A DNA stretch of 64,000 bases from Fomitopsis serialis (lineage: Eukaryota; Basidiomycota; Agaricomycetes; Polyporales; Fomitopsidaceae), in assembly GCF_022376445.1 (NCBI RefSeq), contig NW_025954971.1:1-64000 (forward strand). The letters run 5' to 3'. The position numbers were made by a program, and so were the translations under genes. Positions within the stretch are counted from its first letter, which is position 1; every line of letters starts with the position of its first letter. Shown here one piece after another: positions 12,042 through 23,614 of this stretch. Below the pieces are notes generated by a model. It worked only from the letters and a program-made list of their open reading frames with translations, ran no database searches and was not told the DNA's origin.

Positions 12042-12599
12042 TCAAACGTTATGTGCAAGGGCTCTTTGATGCACTGACTCTGTTGACCCAGACATGCGGA
12101 TGCCATGCTGCGGGTCCGGGATCCAAGACATCAATATCATATCCAAATAGTGACAGGGAAAGCTACATTCGTCTTCAAATTCGTCTTCTGTACAGAAGAT
12201 AAGATGATCGCCAAGTCATCATGGATAGATGATGTCTTACCTTCGAGATAAGGTAATATCGTACCCCCGCGCCGCCGTGAGGAGCGCCAAGCCGTTTCTC
12301 AGGCATTGGAGCAGTGACAGAATCTGCATTATGCGCACAGGGTGTCGGTAAGGAAAGTCAGGCGTCCAACGTTAGCTGTCTTGCAATCACAAGCTTGAGA
12401 AACATGTACCGTGTCTCTCACGAAGCAGGTCATCTGTGTTGGCATGCAGCATGAGCCTGGAACAACGTATTGGTGAGAACACATTACTACACGCACCATT
12501 CGCAAGTCGCTTCTCAACCTGGATGCCAGCGGCTGGCGCTGCAGCAGCCATCTGAAGCAGAGTGCAGCCGAAAAGAACGAAAAGAGAGGTGAACTTCAT
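12042..12599 (-). CDS. KEP1: small secreted protein with Kex2-type sites
   Basis: The start at 12599 gives MKFTSLFVLFGCTLLQMAAA, a clear signal peptide. It is followed by QVEKRLANG, a Lys-Arg site just after the signal, as in Kex2-processed precursors. Exon 1 is 12497-12599 and ends in phase 1 at a GTGCGT donor shared by the family. Exon 2 (12241-12323) encodes a second Lys-Arg site in PMPEKRLGAPHGG. Exon 3 (12042-12187) encodes an acidic, cysteine-containing end with EDECSFPCHY. Exon 2 and exon 3 are in phase only if one G is missing from the five-G run near 12252-12256; that adjusted frame also matches KEP2. An alternative acceptor at about 12449 would give a Cys-Cys-containing peptide instead, so the exon choice needs RNA data. 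Function unknown: a signalling peptide, effector or ribosomal peptide precursor are all possible. Confidence 0.6.
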
Positions 12600-13999
12600 T
12601 GCTGGCTGGTTCCGATGTGGCGGACTCGGAGTAGGGGGTTGCAATAGTCAGGTCATACGATTAGGTTGGCCTTTAAGTACATACTGATGGTACGCCGCAG
12701 GCCATCGGTCAATTTGAACGAGCATAGCCAATCTCAGAGTACACCTCGGAGGCCCGAGTACGAGTTTGACATGGGAGTACGTTCTTCCATACAGATTGTC
12801 TCCGATCCATGTCGGCAAAGAGAGCCATTTCGGCGCGAGGCCTACTTATGCTGTCGAATACAAAGCCCCCCTGTGGTAGTATCATCACATGAACTATCCG
12901 AAGACTAGGAGGAGTCAAATCTGGATTGCATGTGAATATCAACGATAATTCTGGTGTCCCGCGAGACTAGGAAGGGCAACCCATAGGCGGCGGCTGGCCG
13001 ACTGTGTAGTACGCTCACCGGTAATCATGATGCTCTCCATACAGATAAAAAGAACTATCCGTTGAAGATTACACAGAGACTCGGCGAGCAAGCAGCACTC
13101 CAAAAGCAGAATATCGCGAGATATCAAGCAAATAGTCGATCGCAGATTGGACGCTAGCGTGCTTGCTAGCGGCAGCCACGTCAAGGTCAGAAAGAGATTC
13201 TACGCACTTCGGTACTACACCGTCTACACGGTACCGTCATGTTTCCAAGAACGAGGTCAGAGGAGAGGGGCACATCGGCCTCAGCGCCACATTACATAAT
13301 CGCCGCCTCTGCCTTCAAGCTCAAGCGCTCACGTCACTGGCCACATATGACCATCGCCCATGACATCGCATAACGATCACCGAACGTACACATAACGGCA
13401 CTTATACGTGGCAGACCTGCACAGAAGAGCCGCAGGTTGTTGCTGACCCAGCAGTTGTTCGTCGAAGCAGCCCCTGCGCAGAGGCATTCCGAGCCTGAAT
13501 CAGTCCTGAACGCGCGAAGACACTACTCAAGTGGTACGTCTCTACGCAATCTGGCTCAAGAAGCTCCTCCGAAGTTTGAAGCGGACGCAGATTGCTACTT
13601 CTTGTAGGACCTCGTGCTGGCGCTAGCTTGAGTCGCCGGAAGGCGTAGTACTACAGGAAACCTTGGATGGACGTTGGTTCCCCGATGGCGACGGTGCCAC
13701 GTACTCGGAATGCTAACTTAGTAGTATCTCCTCTTGTTCAACTTTCAGCGTCTTACTCTGCCCTTAACTCATCAGAGCTTTGATGACTTGTCCGATGACC
13801 TTCGTCTGACGCGCGTGAGTGCCATGAGGAGCTGCGTCAATGTTCTAAACCTGACTCGGAAGTGTTCCTCCCACATTGTGTGTCGAGACATACCAGGTTT
13901 GACTTGGGCGGTTGTGAATTGCAAAATAACAGCCAAACTGAAGTTTGCCTTGTTAGCGCACTCTTCTACACTTCCGCCGCATACTAGCAACTTATCAGC
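12600..13999. other. Divergent promoter region between KEP1 and KEP2
   Basis: A 1.4-kb stretch between two head-to-head family members. No protein family, tRNA or repeat was recognised. It must contain the 5' regulatory sequences of both genes. Short reading frames here show no coding signature. Confidence 0.35.
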
Positions 14000-14401
14000 A
14001 TGAAGTTTACCGCTACATTTGCTCTTTTCATCTGCACCTTGATCGGGATCGCCACCTCTGTCGTGCCGATTCCTCAAGTTGAAGAGCTGCTTGTACGCGA
14101 CGGCGATGTGGGTTGTGCGTATCCATGTTGAGGTCACTCCGTGGTGCCGATGCAGACCGTGACTATGGCATGATCATCCGACGTCGCTGGAAAGTCTGCG
14201 ACGTGCTGTATTGACCCTCATTTTCTCAGTACCCGAACACCCCGGCGGCAGTTTCTACCAGACTATAGAAGGTCAGATTATCCATCCGTAATGTCCACAA
14301 AATACGTGCTGACCTTTGTACTGTACATGTGTGTAACAGATGATGACAACCAATGTATTGCTCGTTACTACCTACACTGCTGCAACATATTTACTAACTA
14401 A
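14000..14401 (+). CDS. KEP2: small secreted cysteine-containing protein
   Basis: Three exons join in phase with no correction: 14000-14114 (ends phase 1 at GTGCGT), 14230-14271 and 14340-14401. The product is about 73 residues. Residues 1-20 (MKFTATFALFICTLIGIATS) form the family signal peptide. The position of the family Lys-Arg motif reads PQVEELLVRDG, so the dibasic site is lost in this copy. The C terminus is acidic then cysteine-rich (DDDNQCIARYYLHCC). The second intron has a GTCAGA donor, a weaker but valid GT start. This is the cleanest member and defines the three-exon plan. Role unknown; secretion is predicted from the signal peptide. Confidence 0.6.
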
Positions 14402-15197
14402 ATCTGTCACACAGGAGCATCCATCGGCGATGTTCAAGCAGCCCACTTGGCGTCACGACTCGATGTTACCCGTTGAAAGTGGCCCAGCGGGGTTGGGTTG
14501 TGTGGCTTCTGCTTTGGGGGTTTGTACTTCGCTGTTCATGTGCAATCTCGTTGCTATTCGCCCGGGATAAACAGATAATTGCCCATAGCCTGTCAAAGCA
14601 GGCTCTCTCGCCAGACTTCGCATCGAGACATATCAATCGTACCAAGCTAAATGACTTTTGGAAGTGACTTCGACACTGCGCGCACCAACACTTGGCATAA
14701 ATGTATCATCTCTGAGCGCTGCCAGTGAGCTTGGATGCTCTTAAATAGTATGCATGCTCAGACGGCGACTTGCCGTACATCAGAGCTTCAAAAGCACGCC
14801 GGTCGGCCAGTACCAGCCGGGTGAGTATACGCGTCTCAATGGCCGCCTCGTATGGCGTCGTGGCTATCTTTTGCTTTTCAGTTGATCTAACAGCAACGCT
14901 GATGAGTCTTTTGACAGATTTGATGAGGGCCATAAGTATTGCTCCATGCAATCATCATCCGCTGAAGAAGCGACTTTACAACAGACTGTTTCCACGTCCC
15001 TGGGATCGCCCGCTGTCACTTACGACATCTATCAGACAGAACATCACATTGTATTAGGGCCCCGCGTCCTCAAGGTGTACAGTATCATGTAAGTACATCG
15101 CGGAATATTGCCCGTCTCATTGGGATAAAACTGATCTGACAGTGCACCCGGCACATCACATCCTTCTGCTATACACGCCAGTCGTCACATCCATCAC
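14402..15197. other. Intergenic region between KEP2 and KEP3
   Basis: About 800 bp with no recognisable gene. It should hold the KEP2 terminator and the KEP3 promoter, given the tandem orientation. No repeat was recognised. Confidence 0.35.
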
Positions 15198-16214
15198 ATG
15201 AAGTCTGTGTCAGCCGCGTTTATCCTTTTGGCTTGCGTTTTGGTGGAGGTCGCCACGCCATGCCAGCGGTTCAGGTCGAGAAGCGGCTCGTGGCTATGCC
15301 AGTGGATGGTGCGTATACTCTTTTCGAGCACATATCGGGGCCGAACGCCAGATCAGTCATAACATAACGCTGGTCATGCCAGGATGCGCAGTGACTCGCG
15401 TACCATTGAGCGTTACCAGTCCACTGTCCCGCGCATGGCATTCTGACTGACCTTACTTCGCAGCCCGTGGAACGAGGCGATGAGAGCTCGCATCGAGAAA
15501 CGTTGCAATGCGAGGGAGGACTCCGCGCTCGATAAACGTTGTAATATCGCCGCCGTATATCTCATCGAGACCGGTGAAGGTGATTCGACTTGATTCTTGC
15601 ACTGTTGGCATGACTGTCGTACTGACTGGCCTGCGTATCCAGATGCTGAGAAACGTGCGACCCTTGACCTCGAGGAGCGTGGTGAGCAACATCAAGTCAC
15701 GATCGACCAGACAGTATCAGTACTGATTCGTGCTAGATTGAATGATTGTGCCTCTACGGGACGCCTTGAGTTGCAGAACTTTGTCTTATCAAAGGCCTGA
15801 CCCGTAGGACCTAGCTTGACTCGAGTCTGATGAACCCCTACAGGTAGCACTCGTCCCGGTGTGGTCGTGCTCGAGAAAATCAAAATCGATGGGTCAGTGA
15901 TTGACAGAGAATTCTCATTGGATGAGTTTACCTTCCATCACGGTAAGGTCCCGCTGAGTCTGAAGTTGTCTTGTATACAGCAGGACGTCTAGAACAACAA
16001 TCGGACGTGAGTGACGTTGCGAGGATGGTAGCGCAAAGCATTCGAGAATACACACCGGTAAGTTCCACCTACAGTACTGATGTGAACCTGAAAAGATCAG
16101 TGTAAGCATTCTGCACTCACCGACGTTGGGATTTGGTGTGGATCGAGGAGGTCAGGTCCGAGTCAGCTCGTAGGCGCTTACGATCAAATTCGCACGTGGC
16201 AAATGTGGCGGTAA
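15198..16214 (+). CDS. KEP3: secreted precursor with several Lys-Arg sites
   Basis: The signal peptide is MKSVSAAFILLACVLVEVAT at the ATG 15198. Exon 1 (15198-15308) ends at the family GTGCGT donor but in phase 0. One base appears missing after codon 20 (about 15257): the shifted frame reads PAVQVEKRLVAMPVDG and restores phase 1. Exon 2 (15474-15579) has RIEKRCNAREDSALDKRCNI, two Lys-Arg sites each followed by Cys, and needs one more frame adjustment near its start. Exon 3 (15643-15681, 39 nt) has DAEKRATLDLEERG. Exons 4 (15844-15942) and 5 (15981-16057) encode a more ordinary domain (IKIDGSVIDREFSLDEF). A final exon from about 16103 ends at 16214 and is less certain. Cleavage after each Lys-Arg would release short peptides of roughly 10-20 residues. 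Either a pseudogene or a gene with two indel errors. Confidence 0.5.
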
Positions 16215-17701
16215 CTGGGCCATTGCCTCCTCAGCGGCCTCCTGCCTTCTGCCTTCGTCACGCTCTGCACTCTTCAAGGCTTTGGCCGCTTTCGCAACTC
16301 ATTCGCCTCCCTGGACGAGATGGATGGACCACCCTACTTTGCTTCGAGTTGTCGAATGTGAGGAGGCCGCCAAGATAGTTTGATAACATCCAGGCGGGTG
16401 AATCGGAAGGTTCAAGTTGCGGCGGCACCGATTCGGAGCTACGGAGACAGCAGTACGTGGTCACGACGACTACAATGGGTACGTCCTAGAATTGATTGAA
16501 CGGCAGCGCGTCCTGGTGTCAGATATTCAGCGGTGACGAACCTCAAATAAGTCTTCCTCTCCCCCGAGTTCGGTGCTCTTGCGCATGCATACCGCCACCA
16601 GGGCCACATGCATCTGCACCGGCTTTCATCTGATCCCTGTTTCGTGCCACGGGCGAAACTATTTCCCTGTTAGACAGGCCTCGCCTTCCACTCGGCACCG
16701 CCGCCTGACTTCCCGTCATGACCTGTATAGAGCCCTCATACCGCCTACAGAGATTCGCAGCTTTCTTGGGCGACCGCGACACGCCCTTTGGACGCGTTCG
16801 GGCATCGCTCAACCCGAACGAGCGGTCGTCTGGGGACTTCGCTCTGTCAATTGTATACGCGGCATGGCTGCGTGCGACTCCGATGCTTTCTCTCAGCCCA
16901 TCTACACTCCGCGAACGCAGGTGGAACTCGCAGAAAGCCTGCGTTTCAGCAGACGTTCGCTTTCTCCGTCGCACGTCCAACCTTGCTAGGGTATATCTAC
17001 CTCTGCTGCTTATGTTGTGTTGTAATGAGTGCCAAGGGGTTTATATGCTCGCAGAGCGCTATCCGTATCTCTCCTCACCTCGAGGCGTTTATGCCGATCT
17101 CACGCTTGAATGGCCCAGATCCATGACGTACGGGCTATCCGGAAATGAAGCTTCCTCGCCACGAACGAAATTTACTTACGACGCATGCGGAGTCAGGCGG
17201 AATCGCACTACTACGTGACCCGATTCTCACAAGGTGTATCCTAGGTGCCGCACACGAACACGGCGCGATACATGTCTGATACTGGCCGTTCAACTCTTAC
17301 TGCAAGCTCCAGGCATGCCATGCAGGGGTGTTCAGTCCAACGTTGCTTTGCACTATTCACAGACGATACGTGTCCTCCGCCTTCAGCTCTACGATCCGCA
17401 TATACCACCGTCTTCCAATTCAAGGTGATTACAGTCAGCCTCAACTCGCTTCTGCGAGCGCTGGTGAACGGCGGGTGCCAAATATGTCGGCCCAAATTGA
17501 CGGCGCTTTGTCGTTCTGTGGATCTAAGACACGTTGTACAGGTGTATGGGTGGCTTCGTGGCCAGATCCATCAACACGCGCGTACAACACGATCAGTGCA
17601 TTTTTCTTCGGGCTAACCAAGGGCTAACATAAAGGTCGCGGCGCAAGACCCTTTTCCCGAACCCTCCGCACATCGTCTCTGCTCTGTACCAGCTCGTCCC
17701 C
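16215..17701. other. Intergenic region upstream of the helicase
   Basis: About 1.5 kb. Several 100-160 residue frames overlap on both strands (16573-17218) but none shows a recognisable domain or conserved splice pattern. It should contain the helicase promoter near its right end. Confidence 0.3.
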
Positions 17702-20700
17702 ATGGCCGCTGTTGTCCGCAACTCCTGCTAAACGGCGCCTGTGTGGACGGCGGGTGCGCTTACAAGCACGATGTGCAGATATGCAGGCCATGCGGAGTGA
17801 TCTGCTACAAGACGGCTTTCTACCAGTCTCACTGCGCTAGCCAGAAGCATATCAAGCGCGTCAACGGCCTCCTCGACAACTTCCATTGCTCAGTCTGTCA
17901 AACTAACGTTCCACAGTCGATGGCTGGGGCATCCACATTCAAGGCAGGAAACACAACCTCTCGCCCGACAACAAGGTGTAGACCCGGATGTCGAGCCGGA
18001 AGAGGCCAGCACGCTCCCTGGCACATTTTTTGCAATGTTGTAGTGGGCATTCCCAGCAACACTGGGGTCGCATATCAATTCGCGCTCGCATGGACGAAAG
18101 AGCTTGATCGCGTCGTATGAAGCGGCCTTTGAAGAAGCTGGCAAAAACAAGCACGGTATCGACGTTTCTCACGAGGTAGATGGATTGGACTTCGAGATCA
18201 TTGATGCCGAGGACCCTCTGGGGTATCTCTTTGACCTTGACGGCTAGGAACACGGTCCCTACTCGAAAGTAGCTCTAGTAGGCGCCAAATTCTCCTCAAC
18301 ATCGCCGAGGTGAGCGAGGCATCATCACTAGTTCATACATGCTCACTGGCATTCCTCCAGCTTTACCGTGTCGTATGATGTCTCTGCCGATTGCTGTCAT
18401 ACGGGAGAGCATCACCGTACCGTCGTGTTTGCCAGCAGCACCGCGGGCGTTTCGAGGATCGCCTCGAGATGGTGTTCGAGGACACGACCCTCCGGCAGCG
18501 CTTCGTATCATCCGACCAGTCAAGGCAATAGTCGGCAGCCGTGCGGACTACGAAGCTCTGAAGCCCAAGTCTCCGTACGTGCCGCGCAAGAGGACACAGC
18601 GGAGCCCGAGACCGACGTCGTTCCGGGAGTAGCGCCCGGCGGTGAAGGCGTTCCATACGTCGGGCTGCTTCCGCACGCTCGTATTCCGCCGAACATCTCT
18701 GGAGCCCTTTCGCGAGGTCAGCCAGGACGCACGACGACTTTCTTCCGTAGTTCGATACTGCCACCTCAGCTGAACAGCGAGACACATGCCGGTACTACAA
18801 GACACTACTGTGGGTGAAGAGCACCGGATGGAGTAAGTCACTCACCAGATTCGATGTGAATGCTGAGTATCGCTTGTTAGAAACGACCTGCAGATGTATG
18901 ACATCACGGATACACGGTTGTCGCGACACAACCAGTACTACTAGTGCGCACGCCCATTCTTCATGCATGCCGTGACTCTGAATCGCGTCGTAGCCTCCCT
19001 GTGCCAGGCCTAGCTGAGAAAAGACCAAGCGTACTCGTCGGTACGTCCCGTCTCCGTGTTGCTGTAGCGATCAGATGTTTAGTCTTGTGCAGGTGATATC
19101 ATCCTTGTTCAGCTACAGGGTTCCGATCAGGGGCGTTGGTTTGAAGGCCACGTTCACGTCGTACGGAGGGACGAAGTCGGTCTCTGCTTCCACATCTCAT
19201 TCAGGCAGCGGAGCACGACGGACCTGTACACCGTGCGCTTCAAGCTGAACAGGATTCCACTGCGTCGCCAGCACCAAGCACTCGATGCCGCGTTCCATCC
19301 AGAGCGTTTGCTCTTTCCTACTACTCAGACTTCGATGCCAGTGACCCGTCCGTCAAGCTCGACTGTTAAGCCGCATATATACAACAAATTGATCGTAGGG
19401 AACGAGGCGCAGTTACAAGCAGTGGCGTCCATCGCCAACCAAAAGCCGGGATCTGCACCGTTCGTTATCTTCGGACCGTATGTCACGACCTCTTTATGTG
19501 TGATGTGGTGTGTCGCTTACACGTGTCTACCTGCAGACCCGGTACAGGCAAGACGATCACGATGGTGGAGAGCATTCGCCAAGTTCTCCGCCTCAACCCG
19601 ACAGCATGCGTGCTTGTATGCGCACCCAGCAACAGTGCCGCAGACCTTGTTATCTCGCGTCTCTCCATGCTTGGGAGCACACAGCTCTTCAGATTCTACG
19701 CGCCTTTCCGGAACAAGGACCTCGTTCCGGACTCGATCCTGCCTTTCACCTACCGTACTGCGACGGGGCACTTCTCCGTTCCTCCCATGGCGATCCTGAA
19801 GCGGTACAGAGTGATCGTCTCCACCTGCGTGTCTGCCTCGTTCGCGCACGGGATCGGTATGACTCGCGGACACTTCACTCACATATTCGTGGACGAGGCT
19901 GGGCAGGCGACGGAGCCCGAGGTGATGATCGCGCTGAAGACGATGGCGGACAACGACACGAATGTAGTGCTTTCTGGCGACCCAAAACAACTCGGGCCCA
20001 TCATTCGCTCCGCGGTCGCGCGAGACCTTGGGTTGGAAAAGAGCTACGTCGAGCGGCTGATGGCACGTCCGGCATACGACGAAAAGGCGGGCTATGGCAC
20101 ATCGTGAGTATCTGCTGATAGGTGTTTGACAGTGCAAGTCATTCATGAGTGTAACATAGGGTTGTGAAGCTCGTGAAGAACTTCCGCTCACACGAAGCTA
20201 TCCTCAAGTTCCCGAACGAGCGGTTCTACAGGAGCGAGCTGCAACCCTGCGCCGAGAACAGAGTCACGCACGCCTACATCGGCTGCCCGATCCTCGCGAA
20301 CCGGGACTTCCCTATCCTCGTTCATTCTATCTCGGGCAAGGACGACCGCGAGGCGTCCTCGCCGTCATTCTTCAACATCGATGAGGCTTCCCAGGTCAAG
20401 GCCTACGTTCAAGCGCTCAAGGCCGACAGACGGTTCCGTACAAGTGAGTGGCGAGATGATGTCCAACTCAATCGCCGACTGATGGATGGTGTCCAAGGTG
20501 ATTCCGACATAGGGATCATCGCTCCGTATCACGCGCAGTGCCTCAGGATCGTAGATCCTGGACCCATTGCGGACGAGATCAAAGTGGGCAGTGTTGAAGA
20601 ATTCCAGGGACAGGTAAGACCGTATGTTGAAGTTCTGCGCAAATGATGCTTATGCCGTCGGTCTGCAGGAACGCAAGGTGATCATCATCTCTACGGTGCG

Positions 20701-21143
20701 CAGCAGCCGTGAGTTTGTGGAGTACGACTTGAAGCACACCCTCGGCTTCGTTGCGAACCCTCGAAGGTTCAACGGTATGTTGTCATTTCATATACCTAAT
20801 ACACCCTAATGATGTATCCCATGCAGTCGCTGTTACTCGCGCTCAAGCACTACTGATTGTCGTTGGTGACCCTAACGTGCTATCGTTGGATCCGTTGTGG
20901 CGCTCCTTCCTCAGCTACGCTCATGGGAGAGGAGGCTGGAAGGGCCCTCCGCCTTCCTGGGATACAGGTGCGGCAGTCGACAGCACAGGCGGGTACGACC
21001 AACGGGTGAGAGGAACCGCGCTGGCCGACATGAACGAGTTTACCAGACGTATGGAGTTGATGACTTTGAACGGTGTTGCGTCCGACGCTGATGATGATGA
21101 TATTGACGCGAATGTCGATCGTCCGTGGCGCGAAGTTGAGTAG
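17702..21143 (+). CDS. MOV10/SDE3-like superfamily 1 RNA helicase with N-terminal zinc fingers
   Basis: UPF1-like ATP-dependent RNA helicase. In animals and plants the MOV10/SDE3 group acts with RNA silencing; the role of the fungal members is less clear. The N-terminal segment has CCCH/C2H2-type zinc-finger motifs ([17 protein letters not shown], then HCASQKH) at about 17745-17860. A middle region runs to about 19000 ([18 protein letters not shown]). The ATPase core follows: Walker A PGTGKT (about 19545, split by an intron at 19480-19534); [10 protein letters not shown] motif II (about 19890); GDPKQLGP motif III (about 19978); VKNFRSH (about 20170); EFQGQ (about 20597); and VAVTRAQA (about 20827). 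The start codon assumes one missing T in the GTTGT at 17711-17715. A frame change at about 17977 and others in 18250-18830 follow the same pattern. The core from 19233 to the stop at 21143 reads cleanly across introns. Confidence 0.85.
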
Positions 21144-21452
21144 TTGGTATATACGTGACGGCTTGGCTACTGCATCTATCTTGTTTTGGGACATGCCGTT
21201 GGAGCTGCCCTCATATTTGTTTCATACATTGTTTGTCGAGATACGAACGGGCTTTCGCTTGGATCAATGAACTCGAGATAGTCAACGCGATGACACACAA
21301 CTCGCCAAACAGCAGGAACTACGCTTTGCATGGCCTACATAGTAGTGTAGGTATCGGGACGTCCACGTCACCCAGTGGGATATGTTGTTGGCACCCGTGC
21401 ATGTCTGTTTCACCGAAACTGCCGTTGGAGTAAGCTCTGTGAAGTGCCACAA
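21144..21452. other. Convergent intergenic spacer
   Basis: About 310 bp between the 3' ends of the helicase (plus) and the AtuA-family gene (minus). It presumably holds both polyadenylation regions. Nothing else seen. Confidence 0.4.
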
Positions 21453-23614
21453 CTAGTCAGCATCAGGCAACGACGCGGACAATACTGCAGACCTCGGAAT
21501 TGTGAACTTGAATGCTCGAGCTTGTCGGAAGAAGAGACAAGCGATGACCTTGTCTGGCGCCACGCCATATGTCTACGCCAGAATCTCCTTCGTCAGTACT
21601 CCACTACTCTTGACCGTTGCAAAATGTCTTCCGTCGGGAACAAGACATCGAATGTTAGCTCGTATGGGCCGCTCTGCAGATCAAATTCGGTGAGATGGAG
21701 CTCAGAGAAAGAGGATGCCATACTCACGTTCTTGCTCCGAAGGACGGTAGCCAGGTCTCTCAGCTTGATTGTCCCATCTCCGCGTTGCATCGCAGCCGAC
21801 CACTTTGCGACTGGGTCTGGTTTCGTCGCTTGTAGACGCTTGAGTGTCTCCTCGAGCATCCGTTCGGCCTCGGAGTTCTTTGACTGGGTGGGCGTTCAAA
21901 CGTCGGCCAACGCGAGGCATCCTGTTGCTTCTCGCCACCCATGGACTCCGCTAAGATGGGAAATGGGGCGACAGGGTCGTCGATGTCCATCAAGTGATAG
22001 ACAGAGAACTCGGATGCTTGCCCTACGTCAGTTTCCATGGGGGTGAGTGGACCAGCAAGGTTTCCTCCGGTAGCGATCTAAACAAACGGCCGTCAGAGAC
22101 GATGTAAAGGACAACGAGACAGTGAAGCGGACTTGGTATGGGTAAGGGACGTGCAAGAGGGCAATACGCAGGGTGTTGCAAACATTGTGCGAGGGCTTGG
22201 GATGGTGCTAGGACCTCTCCGAGAACACACAGCTCGTGGCCCGGCTTCTTGTTGGGCTCCAGAGGACCCATGACCTGTTACAGGTGAAGTCAGCCGCCAT
22301 GCCTACTGTCAGTACATTGCGTCTGCTTACTCCGTTCTTGCCGTATACGTGAAACGCAATCTTGCAATCCTCCCCGACGAAGTTTGGGTTCATTTTCTTG
22401 GCATACGTCTCGACGAGCGGAAGGATAGCCTGCAGGAGATGATCAGGTGCGAGAAGTACGAAAGGGTAGGATGCCGCCCACATCGATCTGCCGAATAAGA
22501 GAACCGTCGCGGATCCCGCCCATAAAGATGGAGCGATAGCCGGTCACTTTCGCGCCCTCAAGCTTAACCTGGTAAGGCCGTTCTTTAAAGACAGCTCCTC
22601 GTACGCGGACAGTTCGCGGTGTCAGCTGCTCGTAAGTTGTATCTTGCAAGTCCAATACACCACCAGGTCCGGGTAGGAGATCCGGGCGAGTCTTCTCGTA
22701 GAGAGTATGTGCGGCGACGGATATGGTAGTGCAGCTTGAGTGCCGCTGATAGGTTCCAGGTCAAAGCTGTCGGACCGAATAGTAGCGAACATCATGGGTG
22801 TTTGGGCTCTGCGCAAAGACCGCCGCACTCCAGCTAAAGAACATGTTAGCCCATTATACCAGGCTAATGGCCAGTTCATTCGCGAGCTTACTATCTAAGA
22901 CTCGTCTATCAGCATGGTCGTCTCTTGTTCAAGGAAAGAAAGTACCTTTCCCACATGCCAGGCTAGCCCTGCATTGATCCCCCGCTTCAGACATACGGCA
23001 GCAAATGGGGCAGGATCGTAGCTCGCCCACCAAGATGATGTCGAACCGGAGTGTCTGAGACAAAGCAGAAAGTACGGCTCAGCTCCCATTTGACCGACGA
23101 CGACAGTAGTGACTTTGAGGTCGTATCTGTTAACTGCGCAACCGGTCCACAGGGAGAGACTTGCATCCTTCAACTGGTTCGAACTACTTCCATGTCGAAT
23201 CGGAGTAGATCTTTGCGACGCGCAGATGATACCCGTGTTCGTTCGATAGCTCGCGTACGATGTCCGCGAAAAGGTCGACTTGGGCATTGGTTCCGGAGCC
23301 TCCACATGAGCCATGAGGACTGTGATGCCGTTTTGACAGACGCTAGCACGAGAGGCCCTAGGTCACGGACGTATGCCTTCGAGGGCACGTCGTTGTACCA
23401 AGTGCGAGTTTCTGAGGCCGGAATCAGTTGATCCAGAATCGCAGACGATTGCATGTGGGCGACGCGTAGCGCAGCATTGTAGAAAGGCCTCTGCGTCGTA
23501 TCCATAGCCAAGCATGCCCTGCCTTCGCAAGGTTAATCATAAGGTCGAGCAAGGGAGTGACCAAGCTGCTTACGGGGCAATGATACGGACTTCGCGCTCT
23601 GGGTCATCATGCAT
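21453..23614 (-). CDS. AtuA-like protein (acyclic terpene utilisation AtuA, DUF1446)
   Basis: In bacteria AtuA belongs to the citronellol/geraniol degradation gene set; the biochemical role of the fungal family is not known to me. The proposed start at 23614 begins MHDDPEREVRIIAPG and continues after an intron as MLGYGYDAEAF. Then come CDSGSTDSGPQKLALGTTTC (about 23430), GGSGTNAQVDLFADIVREL (about 23260), DPAPFAAVCLKRGINAGLAW (about 23000), and MFATIRSDSFDLEPISGTQA (about 22780). Downstream are TYEQLTPRTVRVRGA (about 22630), GYRSIFMGGIRDGSLI (about 22520), FHVYGKNGV (about 22350) and FSVYHLMDIDDPVAPFP (about 21990). The C terminus contains LRDLATVLRSKN, then ARAFKFTIPR, with the stop at 21453-21455. 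Several single-base frame changes are needed, for example an extra T near 23495. Confidence 0.8.

Noticed and set aside
12403..12450. A Cys-Cys-containing exon for KEP1
   Set aside because: It gives a cysteine-rich peptide with a valid GT-AG intron, but the alternative exon at 12241-12323 adds a second Lys-Arg site and matches KEP2 downstream. Kept only as an alternative.
12042..16214. A ribosomally synthesised peptide (RiPP) biosynthetic cluster
   Set aside because: Precursor-like genes are present, but no UstY-type DUF3328 oxidase, tyrosinase-like or methyltransferase gene is visible nearby. The cluster label is not supported.
16573..17218. Overlapping 110-166 codon plus-strand frames upstream of the helicase
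   Set aside because: No domain, no splice pattern linking them to the helicase zinc-finger exon, and the strands show similar open-frame density.
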